Of a stretch of DNA of 64,000 nt, positions 42,749 to 51,702 are shown one piece after another; position 1 is the stretch's first letter; every line of letters starts with the position of its first letter. The translations under genes and the position numbers were made by a program. The notes beneath the pieces are model-generated. The model saw only the letters and a list, made by a program, of their open reading frames with translations. It was not told the DNA's origin and ran no database searches. The DNA is taken from assembly GCF_036030735.1 (NCBI RefSeq), contig NZ_CP107928.1, forward strand, positions 8,308,001 through 8,372,000, written 5' to 3'. This stretch comes from Streptomyces sp. NBC_00425. GTDB lineage: Bacteria > Actinomycetota > Actinomycetes > Streptomycetales > Streptomycetaceae.

Positions 42749-42924
42749 ACCGGCCGCCGTGGCGCTCGCGTCCGCCGGCGGATCCGCGCAACGGGGTCCG
42801 GTCACCGCCTGCCGCCGGCCCCTGCAGGGCTGCCCGGCGTACGCCACCGAGCAGGTGGCCGGTGACCGTGGGCTGTCCCGCCCGAAGTCCTGCTCGAGGC
42901 GGGTCCGGCGCGGGGGCGCGCGGC

Positions 42925-44439
42925 TCAGTCGTCGAGGGACTCGTAGTCGAACCAGTCGAAGTGGACGGCGCCCGTCGCGGCGTACATGCCGATGACCCGA
43001 CCCGTGAAGCCGCCGGCGACCTCGGTCGACAGATAGCGGCCGTCGAGGGTCGCGAGGTCGGTCACCGTGCCGTCCGGCCCTTCGACGCCGAGGGAGACGA
43101 CGTCGGGTCCTGTGCACGGTCCGTGCGGAGACGGCGGTTCCGTGATCGTGGCGGCGAGGACCACCGGCCCGGCCGGCACGGACTCCTCGGCCATTACCGT
43201 GCGCAGGGACCCGACGCGCGCGATCACCCGCACCCGCGTGCCGGACGCCTCGATCGCGTAGTGATGTCGCTCGTCGAGCCGGACGGCGAGGCCACCGCTT
43301 CCCTCCGCGGCGTCGACCAGTGTGCGCGCCCGGCAGGAGGGATGCCGCTGGCGCCGGCCCGTGAACACCACGTCGGGCTCGTCCAGGGAACCGCCCCGCG
43401 CGCGGAGCGTCAGCCAGCCGGGGCGCTCCTTGGTGGTGCAGAGCTCGGCGGGCCGGTCGCGCAGGGAGATCCAGGGCGGTCGCAGCTCGGCGAGCTCGAA
43501 GTCGTCCCGGTGCTCCTCGACGGGGCCGGGGGAGAGCGGCCACGGCAACTCGGGCAGGGCCAGCGTGACCTCGCCGACGACCGGCCAGTCGTCCACCCAG
43601 GTCACGGGTGCCAGGAAGGTCTCCCGGCCGAGCACGTGCCAGCCCGGCGTGCCGCCGCCCGGCCGGACACCGAGCAGCACCATCCACCAGGAGCCGTCGG
43701 GACCCTGGACGAGGTCGGCGTGCCCGGTGTTCTGCACGGGACGGTCGGTGCCCCGGTGGGTGAGGATCGGGTTGGCCGGGCACGGCTCGAACGGGCCGGC
43801 GGGCGTACGGCCGCGGGCGATGGAGACACCGTGGCAGCGCTCGGTGCCGCCCTCGGCGATGAGCAGGTACCAGTGGTCGCCGATCCGGTACAGGTGCGGC
43901 GCCTCCGGGGCCTTGGCGCCGGGACCGCCGGACCAGAGCCTGTGGGGTGTCCCGTACGTCTGCCCGGTCGACGGGTCGATACGGACCTGCGAGACCCCGG
44001 CGACCGTGCACCAGCAGGTGCCGTCCTCCTCCCAGACCAGGTCGGGATCGATGCCGGGGACACCCGGTGCCCGGATGGGGTCCGACCAGGGTCCGGCCGG
44101 GTCGGTGGCCGTGACGATCAGGTTGCCGCCGCCCTCGCTGCAGTTGGTGACGATCAGCCAGAAGCGGCCGTCGTGGTGGCGCAGGGTGGGGGCGTAGATA
44201 CCGCCGGAGGACGGCATGGAGGCGGGCAGACGCAGTTGCTCCGGCCGGTCCAGGACGTTGCCGATCTGCGTCCAGTGCACCAGGTCACGGCTGTGGAAGA
44301 GGGGCACCCCGGGGAAGTACTCGAAGCTGGAGCAGGCCAGGTAGTAGTCGTCGCCGACGCGGCAGACGCTGGGGTCGGGGTGGAAGCCGGGGATCACGGG
44401 GTTGGCGACGGGTCCGTCGGGCTGGCGCGGAGGGGGCAC
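42925..44439 (-). CDS. GH43 beta-xylosidase / alpha-L-arabinofuranosidase with C-terminal beta-sandwich domain
   Basis: A 504-residue glycoside hydrolase with no signal peptide, so it acts in the cytoplasm on imported oligosaccharides. The five-bladed propeller carries the GH43 triad: Asp22 in GFHPDPSVCR (general base), Asp131 in GIDPDLVWEED and Glu179 in AKAPEAPHLYR (general acid). About residues 320-504 form the concanavalin-like domain of xylosidase-type GH43 (WISLRDRPAELCTTKERPGW, AVRLDERHHYAIEASG). The GTG at 44439 follows GAGAGGA; longer readings have only low-complexity sequence. GAAGCGCTTC palindromes upstream point to LacI-type control. It fits with XylFGH and the secreted xylanases. 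Confidence 0.92.
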   Translation of the reverse strand: MPPPRQPDGPVANPVIPGFHPDPSVCRVGDDYYLACSSFEYFPGVPLFHSRDLVHWTQIGNVLDRPEQLRLPASMPSSGGIYAPTLRHHDGRFWLIVTNCSEGGGNLIVTATDPAGPWSDPIRAPGVPGIDPDLVWEEDGTCWCTVAGVSQVRIDPSTGQTYGTPHRLWSGGPGAKAPEAPHLYRIGDHWYLLIAEGGTERCHGVSIARGRTPAGPFEPCPANPILTHRGTDRPVQNTGHADLVQGPDGSWWMVLLGVRPGGGTPGWHVLGRETFLAPVTWVDDWPVVGEVTLALPELPWPLSPGPVEEHRDDFELAELRPPWISLRDRPAELCTTKERPGWLTLRARGGSLDEPDVVFTGRRQRHPSCRARTLVDAAEGSGGLAVRLDERHHYAIEASGTRVRVIARVGSLRTVMAEESVPAGPVVLAATITEPPSPHGPCTGPDVVSLGVEGPDGTVTDLATLDGRYLSTEVAGGFTGRVIGMYAATGAVHFDWFDYESLDD

Positions 44440-44568
44440 CTGAGAGGTCCTCTCGTCGGTGTCTCGTCGGTACGTGCTGCGGGCTGGGCCGGCCGGGGGA
44501 GCAACGGGTCCGTGGGGGCCGATGCGGAGCCCGACGGCGGACGCCGCGGAGGCGGAGGCCGTCCGGTG

Positions 44569-44594
44569 GTGAAGCGGCTGTCGAAGCGCTTCAC
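44569..44594. promoter_or_regulatory. LacI-type operator upstream of GH43
   Basis: TGTCGAAGCGCTTCACA contains the perfect palindrome GAAGCGCTTC (44583-44592). Overlapping it, GTGAAGCG at 44569-44576 and CGCTTCAC at 44587-44594 form a second, wider dyad. Palindromes with a central CG of this kind are typical for LacI/GalR repressors. It is about 130-155 bp upstream of the GH43 start. Confidence 0.7.
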
Positions 44595-44701
44595 ACACTC
44601 CCGTAAGCTAACGGACGGGTTTCGCGCATATCAAGAGTGCCCTTCCCCTCTGGATCCCGCCCCTTGCTGCTCGGTCGACAGCCGGGGCGGGAGAGCGACG
44701 T

Positions 44702-44719
44702 CGTCGAAGCGCTTCGACG
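44702..44719. promoter_or_regulatory. perfect 18-bp LacI-type operator
   Basis: CGTCGAAGCGCTTCGACG is a perfect 18-bp palindrome sharing the GAAGCGCTTC core with the site 110 bp away. Two sites with the same core suggest DNA looping or control of both divergent genes. The only LacI-family gene in the window is at 51703-52755; whether it binds here is unknown. Confidence 0.75.
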
Positions 44720-44820
44720 GCGGACTGCCCGGGCTGAGAGGTGCGCCTCGGCGCGGACGCCGGCGGCGTGGGCGTCCGGTGATCTGTACGGCGGACGCCG
44801 GCCTGCCGTACGCTCCGGGC

Positions 44821-45558
44821 ATGAGCGACGCGTCGGCCGCGCGAGACGCGTGCCGTCCGCGCGACCCAGGGGGAAGCAGCCCGGGTTCGCCGCCCGCCGG
44901 CGGCCCCGCCCGGTCCGACGGCACCGCTCACCGGCCGTGTTCCGCGCACCCGGCCGCGAGGGAGACCGCCGTTCCTGACGGAACGGCCGCCCGCCGGCAC
45001 AAAAGCGCCGCCCTCGAACCGGCCTGGTGGACGGCGGACCCCGAGCGCTGGGACCTCCTGCGGTTCGAAGCAGCCCACGACGCGTCCGGCCTGCCCGTCG
45101 ACCGGTGGTGGCAGGACCGCAGAGACGTCCTGGACACGCTCATCCTCACCCCGGGGCCGGTCGACCACGACTTCGCCCGATTCCTGCTGGACCAGGAGAC
45201 GCGGTTGCACCGTCACTCCTGGGGCTTCAGCCACACGATCGAGGTCGCGGCGCTCCTGCTCGCCGAACACCGCCGGCCCGACGACGTCTGGCACCTGTGG
45301 CGCGCGGTCCTCGCGGGCTTCGACACCTGGTACGGCCTGCCCCACCGACTGCTGCTCGCCGCAGGAGGAACCACCCGGACGATCGCCTACGTCCGCGGCT
45401 CCGGCCACGAACAGCAGGACAACCTGCTGGGGCACCTCGAGAAACTCGCAGTCGCGACCGACGACGACGTCACGGCGCTTCTCGCTGAACGCCGCCGGCA
45501 CCACACCGGCGTCCTCCGCGGACTCGACGACATCCCGGAGCGTGACGACGAGCGCTGA
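44821..45558 (+). CDS. conserved protein of unknown function
   Basis: A 245-residue protein. The first 65 residues are Pro/Gly/Ala-rich and probably disordered, and the start may really be further downstream. The rest is compact and helical: ALEPAWWTADPERWDLLRFE, DHDFARFLLDQETRLHRHSW, GFSHTIEVAALLLAEHRRPD, DVWHLWRAVLAGFDTWYGLP and HRLLLAAGGTTRTIAYVRGS. I believe similar sequences occur widely in Streptomyces as hypothetical proteins, but I know no function. It is divergent from GH43 and shares its operator-containing promoter region, so it may be co-regulated by sugar. Confidence 0.7.
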   Translation: MSDASAARDACRPRDPGGSSPGSPPAGGPARSDGTAHRPCSAHPAARETAVPDGTAARRHKSAALEPAWWTADPERWDLLRFEAAHDASGLPVDRWWQDRRDVLDTLILTPGPVDHDFARFLLDQETRLHRHSWGFSHTIEVAALLLAEHRRPDDVWHLWRAVLAGFDTWYGLPHRLLLAAGGTTRTIAYVRGSGHEQQDNLLGHLEKLAVATDDDVTALLAERRRHHTGVLRGLDDIPERDDER

Positions 45559-45842
45559 GGAGCCGTTCTCCGGGAGCGCCCGGGCCGCGTCGTGGTCCGT
45601 GTGCGCGTGGTGCGGCGAGGCGACCGTCGTCCGCGTGGGCGTCGCGCAGGCGCGCGCCGCAGTGGCAGGTCACGGATGTCCCAACAACCCTGCGACAGCT
45701 TGTGGTTAAGGGCTTAATCACCCAGCGTACCCAGCGACGGCGGCGGGTCCGCGGCAGGTGAGCCGGAGCTCGGCCTGCAGAGCATCGGCCGTCGCGGTGC
45801 CGCCGTCGGCCACGTACGTCACATGAAACAAGAGGGGAAGCG

Positions 45843-47180
45843 GTGGAGGCGACGATTTCACGGGTGCGGCAAGGCACCATACCTCCGGTCGTTGCGGCGC
45901 GGTGGGCGCTGTGGACGTTTGTCATCATCAACTCGGTGATCGTGGAGGCCTTGTTCCTCACCTCCGGGACCGGCAAGAACGGGGTGCTCACCGTCGCCAA
46001 GTTCTTCGGGCTGCACGCCGCCGTGCTGATGCTGTTCCAGCTGCTTCTGGTGGCACGACTGCCGTGGCTCGACCGCCGTATCGGCATGGACCGGTTGACG
46101 GTGTGGCACCGGTGGGTCGGCTTCACCCTGCTGTGGACCGTCCTCACGCACGCCGTCCTGGTGGTCCTGGGCTATGCGAGGCTCAGCGGCACGTCGATGA
46201 CGAAGACGTTCTTCTCGCTGGCCGGAGTGCCGGCCTCCCTGCTCGGGATGTGCGCCGCGGCGGTCCTCGTCGTGGTCGCCGCGGTCTCCGCCCGGTACGT
46301 GCGGCGGCGGCTGCGGTACGAGACCTGGCACGGACTGCACCTGCTGCTGTACGTGGCGTTGGGGCTGGCGTTCGTCCATCAGCTGCAGGAGACCACGACC
46401 TTCAGCTCCTCCCCGGCCGCGAAGCTCTACTGGTGGGCCCTGTGGCTGTTCGCGTTCGGCGCCCTGGTCGTGGGCCGGATCGCGCTGCCCGTGTGGCGCA
46501 ACTCCTACCACCGGTTCCGGGTCGCGGAGGTGGTGGTGGAGTCGGACGACGTGGTGTCGGTGCATGTCACCGGCCGCCACCTCGACAAGCTGCCGGCCCG
46601 GGCCGGGCAGTTCTGCATCTGGCGGTTCCCCGAACACCACCACTGGTGGCTGGCGAACCCGTTCTCGCTGTCGGCGGCGCCCGACGGCCGTACGCTGCGG
46701 CTGACGGCCAAGGCGGCCGGCAGCGCGAGCGCCGGACTGCGCCATCTCCCGGTCGGCACCCGCGCGTTCGTCGAAGGACCCTACGGCGCGTTCACGTCGC
46801 TGCACCGAGGACGCCCCGGCTCCCTGCTGATCGCCGGAGGGGTGGGGATCACACCGGTTCGAGCCCTGCTCGAGGAGGAGCCGGCGGGCGACGTCGTGGT
46901 GCTCTACCGGGTACGCAGCGAGGACGACGCCGTGCTCGTCGACGAGGTACGAGCGCTGGTCGCGGACCGCGGTGGGCGGCTGCACCTGCTCACCGGCCGC
47001 ACGGGGGAGGGCAGCCCGCCGTTCGAGCCGGAGAACCTCCGGGCCATGGTTCCCGACATCGGCGAGCGCGACGTGTACGTGTGCGGCCCGCCGGCGATGA
47101 CCGCGGCCGTGCTCGGCGCCCTGCGCGACCTGCGGGTTCCCCGGCGGCAGGTGCACGCCGAGCGGTTCGGCCTGGCCTGA
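45843..47180 (+). CDS. ferric reductase-like transmembrane protein with FAD/NAD-binding domain
   Basis: A 445-residue membrane flavohaem reductase. The N-terminal half has six membrane segments with the bis-haem histidine pairs: FFGLHAAVLMLFQL and WHRWVGFTLLWTVLTHAVLV on one side, YETWHGLHLLLYVALGLAFV and HQLQ on the other. From about residue 225 a ferredoxin-reductase module follows: FRVAEVVVESDDVVSVHVTG, NPFSLSAAPDG (FAD), GGVGITPVRALLEEEPAG (NAD) and VYVCGPPAM. It would move electrons from cytoplasmic NAD(P)H across the membrane. Partner genes often seen beside it (FMN-binding protein, ApbE) are absent. GTG at 45843 follows AGAGGGGAAG. A strong hairpin closes the gene. Confidence 0.9.
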   Translation: MEATISRVRQGTIPPVVAARWALWTFVIINSVIVEALFLTSGTGKNGVLTVAKFFGLHAAVLMLFQLLLVARLPWLDRRIGMDRLTVWHRWVGFTLLWTVLTHAVLVVLGYARLSGTSMTKTFFSLAGVPASLLGMCAAAVLVVVAAVSARYVRRRLRYETWHGLHLLLYVALGLAFVHQLQETTTFSSSPAAKLYWWALWLFAFGALVVGRIALPVWRNSYHRFRVAEVVVESDDVVSVHVTGRHLDKLPARAGQFCIWRFPEHHHWWLANPFSLSAAPDGRTLRLTAKAAGSASAGLRHLPVGTRAFVEGPYGAFTSLHRGRPGSLLIAGGVGITPVRALLEEEPAGDVVVLYRVRSEDDAVLVDEVRALVADRGGRLHLLTGRTGEGSPPFEPENLRAMVPDIGERDVYVCGPPAMTAAVLGALRDLRVPRRQVHAERFGLA

Positions 47181-47247
47181 GCGCCGTCCGGGGCGGTGCC
47201 CGGCCGCCGGTCCACAGCGGGCCGTTGCACCGCCGTTCACGATCACC

Positions 47248-47285
47248 GAGCCGCATGCGGAGCGCCGGGCGCCCGCATGCGGCTC
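47248..47285 (+). terminator. hairpin terminator after the ferric reductase gene
   Basis: A 13-bp perfect stem (GAGCCGCATGCGG with CCGCATGCGGCTC) and a 12-nt loop begin 67 bp past the stop codon, between convergent genes. Confidence 0.75.
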
Positions 47286-47443
47286 CGGTCGTCACCGTGG
47301 CCGACGGACCCGTGGCCGGGGACGACGACCTCGGCGCGGTCAGGCCGGCCGTCAGGACCGGCGCATCGCGGTGCCGTGTCCGCGCGGGCCGCGACGGCCG
47401 CCGCGGCGACGTCACGTCCCGCGGCGGCGTCTCGTGCCCCGGG

Positions 47444-48931
47444 TCAGACGCTGTCGACGTCGGTGGTGGCGAGCCCGGCGTAGACGTCGGGCCGGTTGCG
47501 GCGGATCCGCAGGGCGAGGACCACCCCGGTCATGAACACGAGCGGGGTGAGCGCGATCAGCGTCCAGTTGACGGGCGGTGCGGCGCCGGTGAAGAGATTG
47601 AGGCGCGTGCAGACCAGTCCGGTGATCACGGCGAGGAGGACGGCGGCGGCCACCGGCGCGACGACCGTGCGCAGGCGTCCCACCGCGTGGGCGCCGGGGC
47701 TGCGACGGAAGAAGGCGGCCACTGCGCAGGCCGCGAGCGTCTGCAGCGCGAGGATGCCGACCACGCCGGGGGTGTTCACCCACAGCAGGAACTCGTTGTA
47801 CGGGTGCACGCCGATCGCGGCGAACACGGCCGTGACGACGACCGCCAGTGCGGTCTGCGCGATGCCGGAGACCCAGGGCGAGCCGTGCCGGGGGTGGATG
47901 CGACCCAGGGCGGCGGGGGCGACGCCCTCGGCGGACAGCGCGTACCCGTACCGGGTGATGGCGTTGTGGAAGGCGAGGAGGGAGGCCAGCAGGCTGCTGA
48001 CGATCAGCACGCGCTGCAGGTCCGTGGCCCAGCCGCCCACATAGCGGGTCATGGCGGTGAAGAACATCTCGGCGGGGTTCTGCGCCGCGGCGCCGACGGC
48101 TCTGTCGTCCCCGAAGGCCTGGACGATGACCCAGACGACGAACGTGTAGAACAGGCCGAGGAATCCCACGGCCAGGTAGGTGGCGCGGGGCACGGTGCGG
48201 TTGGGGTCACGGGCCTCCTCACGGTAGAGGGCGGTGGCCTCGAACCCGATGAAGGCGGCCACGGCGAGGCCCAGCGGTGCGCTCATCTGCGAGGTGAAGA
48301 CGTGGGAGGGGGCGAAGGAGGCGAGGCTCAGCCCGTTCGCGCCGCCCTTGACGAGGATCGCGCCGGCGAGCAGGGCGAGGACGGCGGTCTCCGCCACCAG
48401 CAGGGCGGCGAGCACCTTGGCGCCGACGTGGATCGACCGGAAGCCTAGGAGCCACACCACGGCGATCCCGGTGAAGGCGTAGACCGGCCAGGGCAGGTCG
48501 ACGCCCAGGAGGTCGTCGGCGGTGGCGGCCGCGAAGAAGCCGAACGCCCCGTAGGTGCCGATCTGCAGGGCGTTGTAGGAGAATACGGCGAGCAGGGCGG
48601 CGCCCAGCCCGGCCGGGCGGCCCAGCCCCCGGGCGATGTACGAGTAGAAGGCGCCCGCGTTGCGGATGTAAGGCGTCATGGCGGTGAAGCCGACCGCGAA
48701 CAGACACAGCACGACGCCGACCGCCAGATAGGCGACGGGGGCGCCGATGCCGCCGAAGAGGATCGCGAGCGGGGCGATGCCGGCCATGACGGTGAGCGGC
48801 GCGGCGGCTGCCACGACGAAGAAGACGATGTCGCTGACGCCCAGGGCGGCGCGCGGCAGACGGCCGGTCGGATCCGTCCCGGCGGCCACCGGGGGCTGCT
48901 GGGGAGTGAGGGAGGTGCGGGGCTCGGTCAT
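47444..48931 (-). CDS. APC-superfamily amino acid/amine permease
   Basis: A 495-residue transporter with about 12 membrane segments. The first segment region ALGVSDIVFFVVAAAAPLTV is the APC start. AGAFYSYIARGLGRPAGLGA and AFIGFEATALYREEARDPNR are the best conserved APC blocks, the second with the FExAxxxxEE pattern. Later segments include VLIVSSLLASLLAFHNAITR and GYALSAEGVAPAALGRIHPR. ATG at 48931 follows GGAGACCTCC. It lies 84 bp downstream of the amidohydrolase gene in the same direction, so both are likely under the TetR gene at 50.8 kb. The paired enzyme suggests uptake of an amide- or N-formyl-type compound, by inference only. Confidence 0.9.
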   Translation of the reverse strand: MTEPRTSLTPQQPPVAAGTDPTGRLPRAALGVSDIVFFVVAAAAPLTVMAGIAPLAILFGGIGAPVAYLAVGVVLCLFAVGFTAMTPYIRNAGAFYSYIARGLGRPAGLGAALLAVFSYNALQIGTYGAFGFFAAATADDLLGVDLPWPVYAFTGIAVVWLLGFRSIHVGAKVLAALLVAETAVLALLAGAILVKGGANGLSLASFAPSHVFTSQMSAPLGLAVAAFIGFEATALYREEARDPNRTVPRATYLAVGFLGLFYTFVVWVIVQAFGDDRAVGAAAQNPAEMFFTAMTRYVGGWATDLQRVLIVSSLLASLLAFHNAITRYGYALSAEGVAPAALGRIHPRHGSPWVSGIAQTALAVVVTAVFAAIGVHPYNEFLLWVNTPGVVGILALQTLAACAVAAFFRRSPGAHAVGRLRTVVAPVAAAVLLAVITGLVCTRLNLFTGAAPPVNWTLIALTPLVFMTGVVLALRIRRNRPDVYAGLATTDVDSV

Positions 48932-49014
48932 GGAGGTCTCCGCGTGATGCGTGAGGTCGACGGGGGAGGTGACTGTCCCTGGCACGCGTGCCCGGCCGTG
49001 ACGACGCCGAGAGG

Positions 49015-50670
49015 CTATCGCCTCGTGGCGGACACGGTCTCGGGCGTGCCGGAGTCGTGTGTGCGCCGGCCGGCGAGCCAGGTCCCCAGGACGGGCAGGC
49101 GGGCCAGGTCGCGGGGAGCGGTCTCGACCGGGTCGGCGGCGAGATGCACCAGATCGGCGCGCATACCGGGGCGCAGAACGCCCCATTTCTCCTCCTCGAA
49201 CGCCTGGTAGGCGCATCCGGCGGAGTAGGCGGCCAGGGCGGTCGCGGTGTCGATCCGCTCCTGGGGAAGCCAGCCGCCGTCGGGGAATCCCTCGGGTGTC
49301 TGGCGGGTCACTGCGGTGGCGATGCCCCGCAGGGGCTCGTGATCGGTGACCGGCCAGTCGCTGCCGAACGCGATGTGCGCGCCGGACGCGAGCAGGGCGG
49401 CGATCTGGTACTGGCGCGCGCCGCGCTTCGGGCCGATCTTCGGCAGGATGAGGTCGGTCATCAGCCGGTCGGGCTGGGCCCACAGCGGCTGCAGATTGGC
49501 GATCACCCCGAGTTCGGCGAAGCGTGGCAGGTCGGCGGGGTGGATCAGCTGGGCGTGGGCGATGACCGGGCGTCGGTCGCGGGGCCCGTTGGCGGCGGCC
49601 GCGGCCTCGACGGCGTCCAGGGCGACCCGGACACCGCCGTCGCCGAGGGCGTGGATGTGCGGCTGGAAACCGAGGGCGTCGATCGCGGTGACGGCGTCCG
49701 CGAGTTCCGCCGGAGTCCAGTTGGCGATGCCGTGGGAGTGCGGGCAGTCGGTGTACGGCTCCAGCAGAGCGGCCGTGCCGGACTCGATCACCCCGTCGGC
49801 GAAGAACTTCACGGTGTGCGCGGTGAGCAGTCCGGGGGCGGCGCCCTCCACACGCTCACGCTCGGCGGCGAGCCGGCCGACCCGCTCGCGCCAGTGCTCA
49901 GGGCCCAGGAAGAAACCGAGGTCGGCGCGGATCGGCAGCCCGGGACCGCTGGTCGCCGCGGTGATCCAGACGTCGGCGTGGTGCGGTTCCACCCAGGCGT
50001 CCTGCACCCAGGTCACCCCGGAGGCGGCGAACCGGGCGGCGGTCGCGCGCAGCGCGTCCACCTGCGTGTCGTGGGACGGCTGCGGGACGAGGTCGAGGAC
50101 GGGCAGCACGGCGGCGAACTCGCGCAGGGTGCCCAGGGGTTCGGCCGAGTCCTTGCGGCGCACGATCTCCCCGCCGACCGGGTCGGGCGTCCCGGCCGAG
50201 AATCCGGCCCGGCGCAGCGCCTCGCTGTTCACCCAGGCGGTGTGGTGGTCCATCGTGCGCAGCACCACGGGCCGGTCGGGGACGGCCCTGTCCAGCCAGT
50301 GGGCGTCGAACCGGCCGTCGGGGGCCAGCCAGGCGTCGAATCCGTCACCGGTGATCCACTCGGCCTCGGGGCGCCGGTCGGCCCAGTCCCGTACCGCCTC
50401 GACGATCTCCTCCACGGAGGTGCACTCGCGGACGGGTGCGCCGAGCAGTCCCAAGCCGCCCATCACGGGGTGCGCGTGCCCGTCGCCGAACGCGGGCAGC
50501 AGGGCGCCTCCCTGCAGATCGACCACGACGGTGCCTCGGCCGCGGGCGTCGAGCGCCCGCGCCCCGAGGGCGCTGATCCTGCCGTCCGTGACGGCGAGGG
50601 CGTCGGGCGCCGGGCCGTCGGCGGCCCCGGTCCTGATCGTCCCTCGGGTGAACACGATGTCGGCCTGCAT
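49015..50670 (-). CDS. YtcJ/NfdA-like amidohydrolase
   Basis: About 551 residues, cytosolic. It has the amidohydrolase-3 layout: an N-terminal beta-sandwich piece (DIVFTRGTIRTG, ALAVTDGRISALGARALDA), metal ligands HAH in LLPAFGDGHAHPVMGG, a conserved lysine/Asp region HTVKFFADGVIESG, the histidine in FQPHIHALGDGGVRVALDAV, HAQLIHPADLP, and the last-strand Asp in IAFGSDWPVTDHEPL. Relatives hydrolyse N-substituted formamides or other C-N bonds. ATG at 50670 is used, after GGGAAGGG; a GTG at 50697 in the same frame is also possible. Operators for the divergent TetR gene lie directly upstream. Confidence 0.9.
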   Translation of the reverse strand: MQADIVFTRGTIRTGAADGPAPDALAVTDGRISALGARALDARGRGTVVVDLQGGALLPAFGDGHAHPVMGGLGLLGAPVRECTSVEEIVEAVRDWADRRPEAEWITGDGFDAWLAPDGRFDAHWLDRAVPDRPVVLRTMDHHTAWVNSEALRRAGFSAGTPDPVGGEIVRRKDSAEPLGTLREFAAVLPVLDLVPQPSHDTQVDALRATAARFAASGVTWVQDAWVEPHHADVWITAATSGPGLPIRADLGFFLGPEHWRERVGRLAAERERVEGAAPGLLTAHTVKFFADGVIESGTAALLEPYTDCPHSHGIANWTPAELADAVTAIDALGFQPHIHALGDGGVRVALDAVEAAAAANGPRDRRPVIAHAQLIHPADLPRFAELGVIANLQPLWAQPDRLMTDLILPKIGPKRGARQYQIAALLASGAHIAFGSDWPVTDHEPLRGIATAVTRQTPEGFPDGGWLPQERIDTATALAAYSAGCAYQAFEEEKWGVLRPGMRADLVHLAADPVETAPRDLARLPVLGTWLAGRRTHDSGTPETVSATRR

Positions 50671-50703
50671 GGCGGTGGTGCCCTTCCCGTCGCTCACAAC
50701 CGA

Positions 50704-50779
50704 ACTGAAACCGATTCGGTTTCGGTAATGTAGGCGGCGTCCGAACGGTCGGGAAGAGTTTTACTGAAAGTCATTCGGT
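50704..50779. promoter_or_regulatory. two TetR-type operators between amidohydrolase and tetR genes
   Basis: GAAACCGATTCGGTTTC (50707-50723) is a palindrome with 8-bp perfect arms around T. The related sequence ACTGAAAGTCATTCGGT at 50763-50779 repeats ACTGAAACCGATTCGGT (50704-50720) with three mismatches. Both sit in the divergent gap, the normal place for a TetR regulator that represses itself and its neighbour. Confidence 0.75.
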
Positions 50780-50845
50780 AAAGTTCGGATGACGAACCCC
50801 GGACGGCGACACCGCCGCCCGGGAGACCCAGGAGGAGGAGCCCCC

Positions 50846-51460
50846 GTGCCAAGGCCGCGCACCCCGTTGCTTGACCGCCGGCGCATCGGCGCGGGAGCGC
50901 TGAGAATCGCCGACGAGCAGGGCGCCCTCAGCATTCCCGCCCTGGCCCGCGAGCTCGGGGTCGCTCCCTCCGCGCTCTACCACCATGTGTCCGGGCGCGA
51001 GGAGATCATCTCGCTCATGAGGGAGGAGCTGGCCCGGGAGACCGGACCTGACGACTGGGACCCGACACAGCCGTGGGAGCAGTCCCTGGAGGCGTGGGCC
51101 CGCTCCTATCGCACGGCCTTCGCGTCCCACCCCGGGGCGGTGCCCCTGCTCGCGACGGCCCCGCTGGCCGAACCCTTCATGCACGCGATGTACGAGCGGG
51201 TCGCCGGACTCCTGTTGACCGCCGGCTTCGGCGCCGGCCAGGTCATGCCCCTGATCAACGCGCTGGAGAACTTCATCCTCGGCTCGGCCCTCGACCTCGT
51301 CGCGCCGCCGGTGATGGTCTCCGACGTGACCCGTGAGGCGGCCCCCCACCTCAGCGCCGCACTCGACGACACCCCCACCGACCACCGCCGGGCCGAGCTC
51401 GCCTTCGACACCGGTCTGCGCGCCCTGCTCACCGGCTTCCGGGCGATGCTTCCCCGGTGA
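50846..51460 (+). CDS. TetR-family regulator of the amidohydrolase/permease pair
   Basis: A 204-residue regulator. The helix-turn-helix is RRRIGAGALRIADEQGALSI, then PALARELGVAPSALYHHVSG. The C-terminal domain is of the TetR class II/AcrR type (WEQSLEAWARSYRTAFASHP, GQVMPLINALENFILGSALD). GTG at 50846 follows AGGAGGAGG at good spacing; the longer frame from 50789 lacks a site. It is divergent from the amidohydrolase gene across a 175-bp gap with two matching palindromes, which makes it the likely local repressor. The inducer is presumably the permease substrate. Confidence 0.9.
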   Translation: MPRPRTPLLDRRRIGAGALRIADEQGALSIPALARELGVAPSALYHHVSGREEIISLMREELARETGPDDWDPTQPWEQSLEAWARSYRTAFASHPGAVPLLATAPLAEPFMHAMYERVAGLLLTAGFGAGQVMPLINALENFILGSALDLVAPPVMVSDVTREAAPHLSAALDDTPTDHRRAELAFDTGLRALLTGFRAMLPR

Positions 51461-51702
51461 TCCGACCGTCCGCCGCCCCACTCCGCAGACCCTCAGCGAC
51501 CGGACACCGGAGCGCCTGGACCGGTCGTCCCTGGTCCCGCACCGGCCGCGCACCGCAGGACTCCCGGCACACGCCCTAGGATGCCGTCGAAGACATCCGG
51601 CATCCGAGCACTCCGCAGCCCGGCGACCGTCCGGCCGCCGTCGCCCGGCGGGTCGACTGACAGTTCTTCACCACGAACGGTCACACGGCGGTGGGGGTGC
51701 CC

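Larger units (their letters stand above)
44440..44820. other. divergent promoter region of GH43 and an unknown gene
   Basis: These 381 bp hold two GAAGCGCTTC operators (44583-44592 and inside 44702-44719). Between them is an AT-richer stretch (CCGTAAGCTAACGG, GCGCATATCAAGAG) likely to contain the promoters. No gene is seen. Confidence 0.6.

Noticed and set aside
42862..44820. Long plus-strand frame reading into the unknown gene at 44821
   Set aside because: It is antisense to the GH43 gene, whose catalytic motifs are clear; only the part from 44821 has independent protein character.
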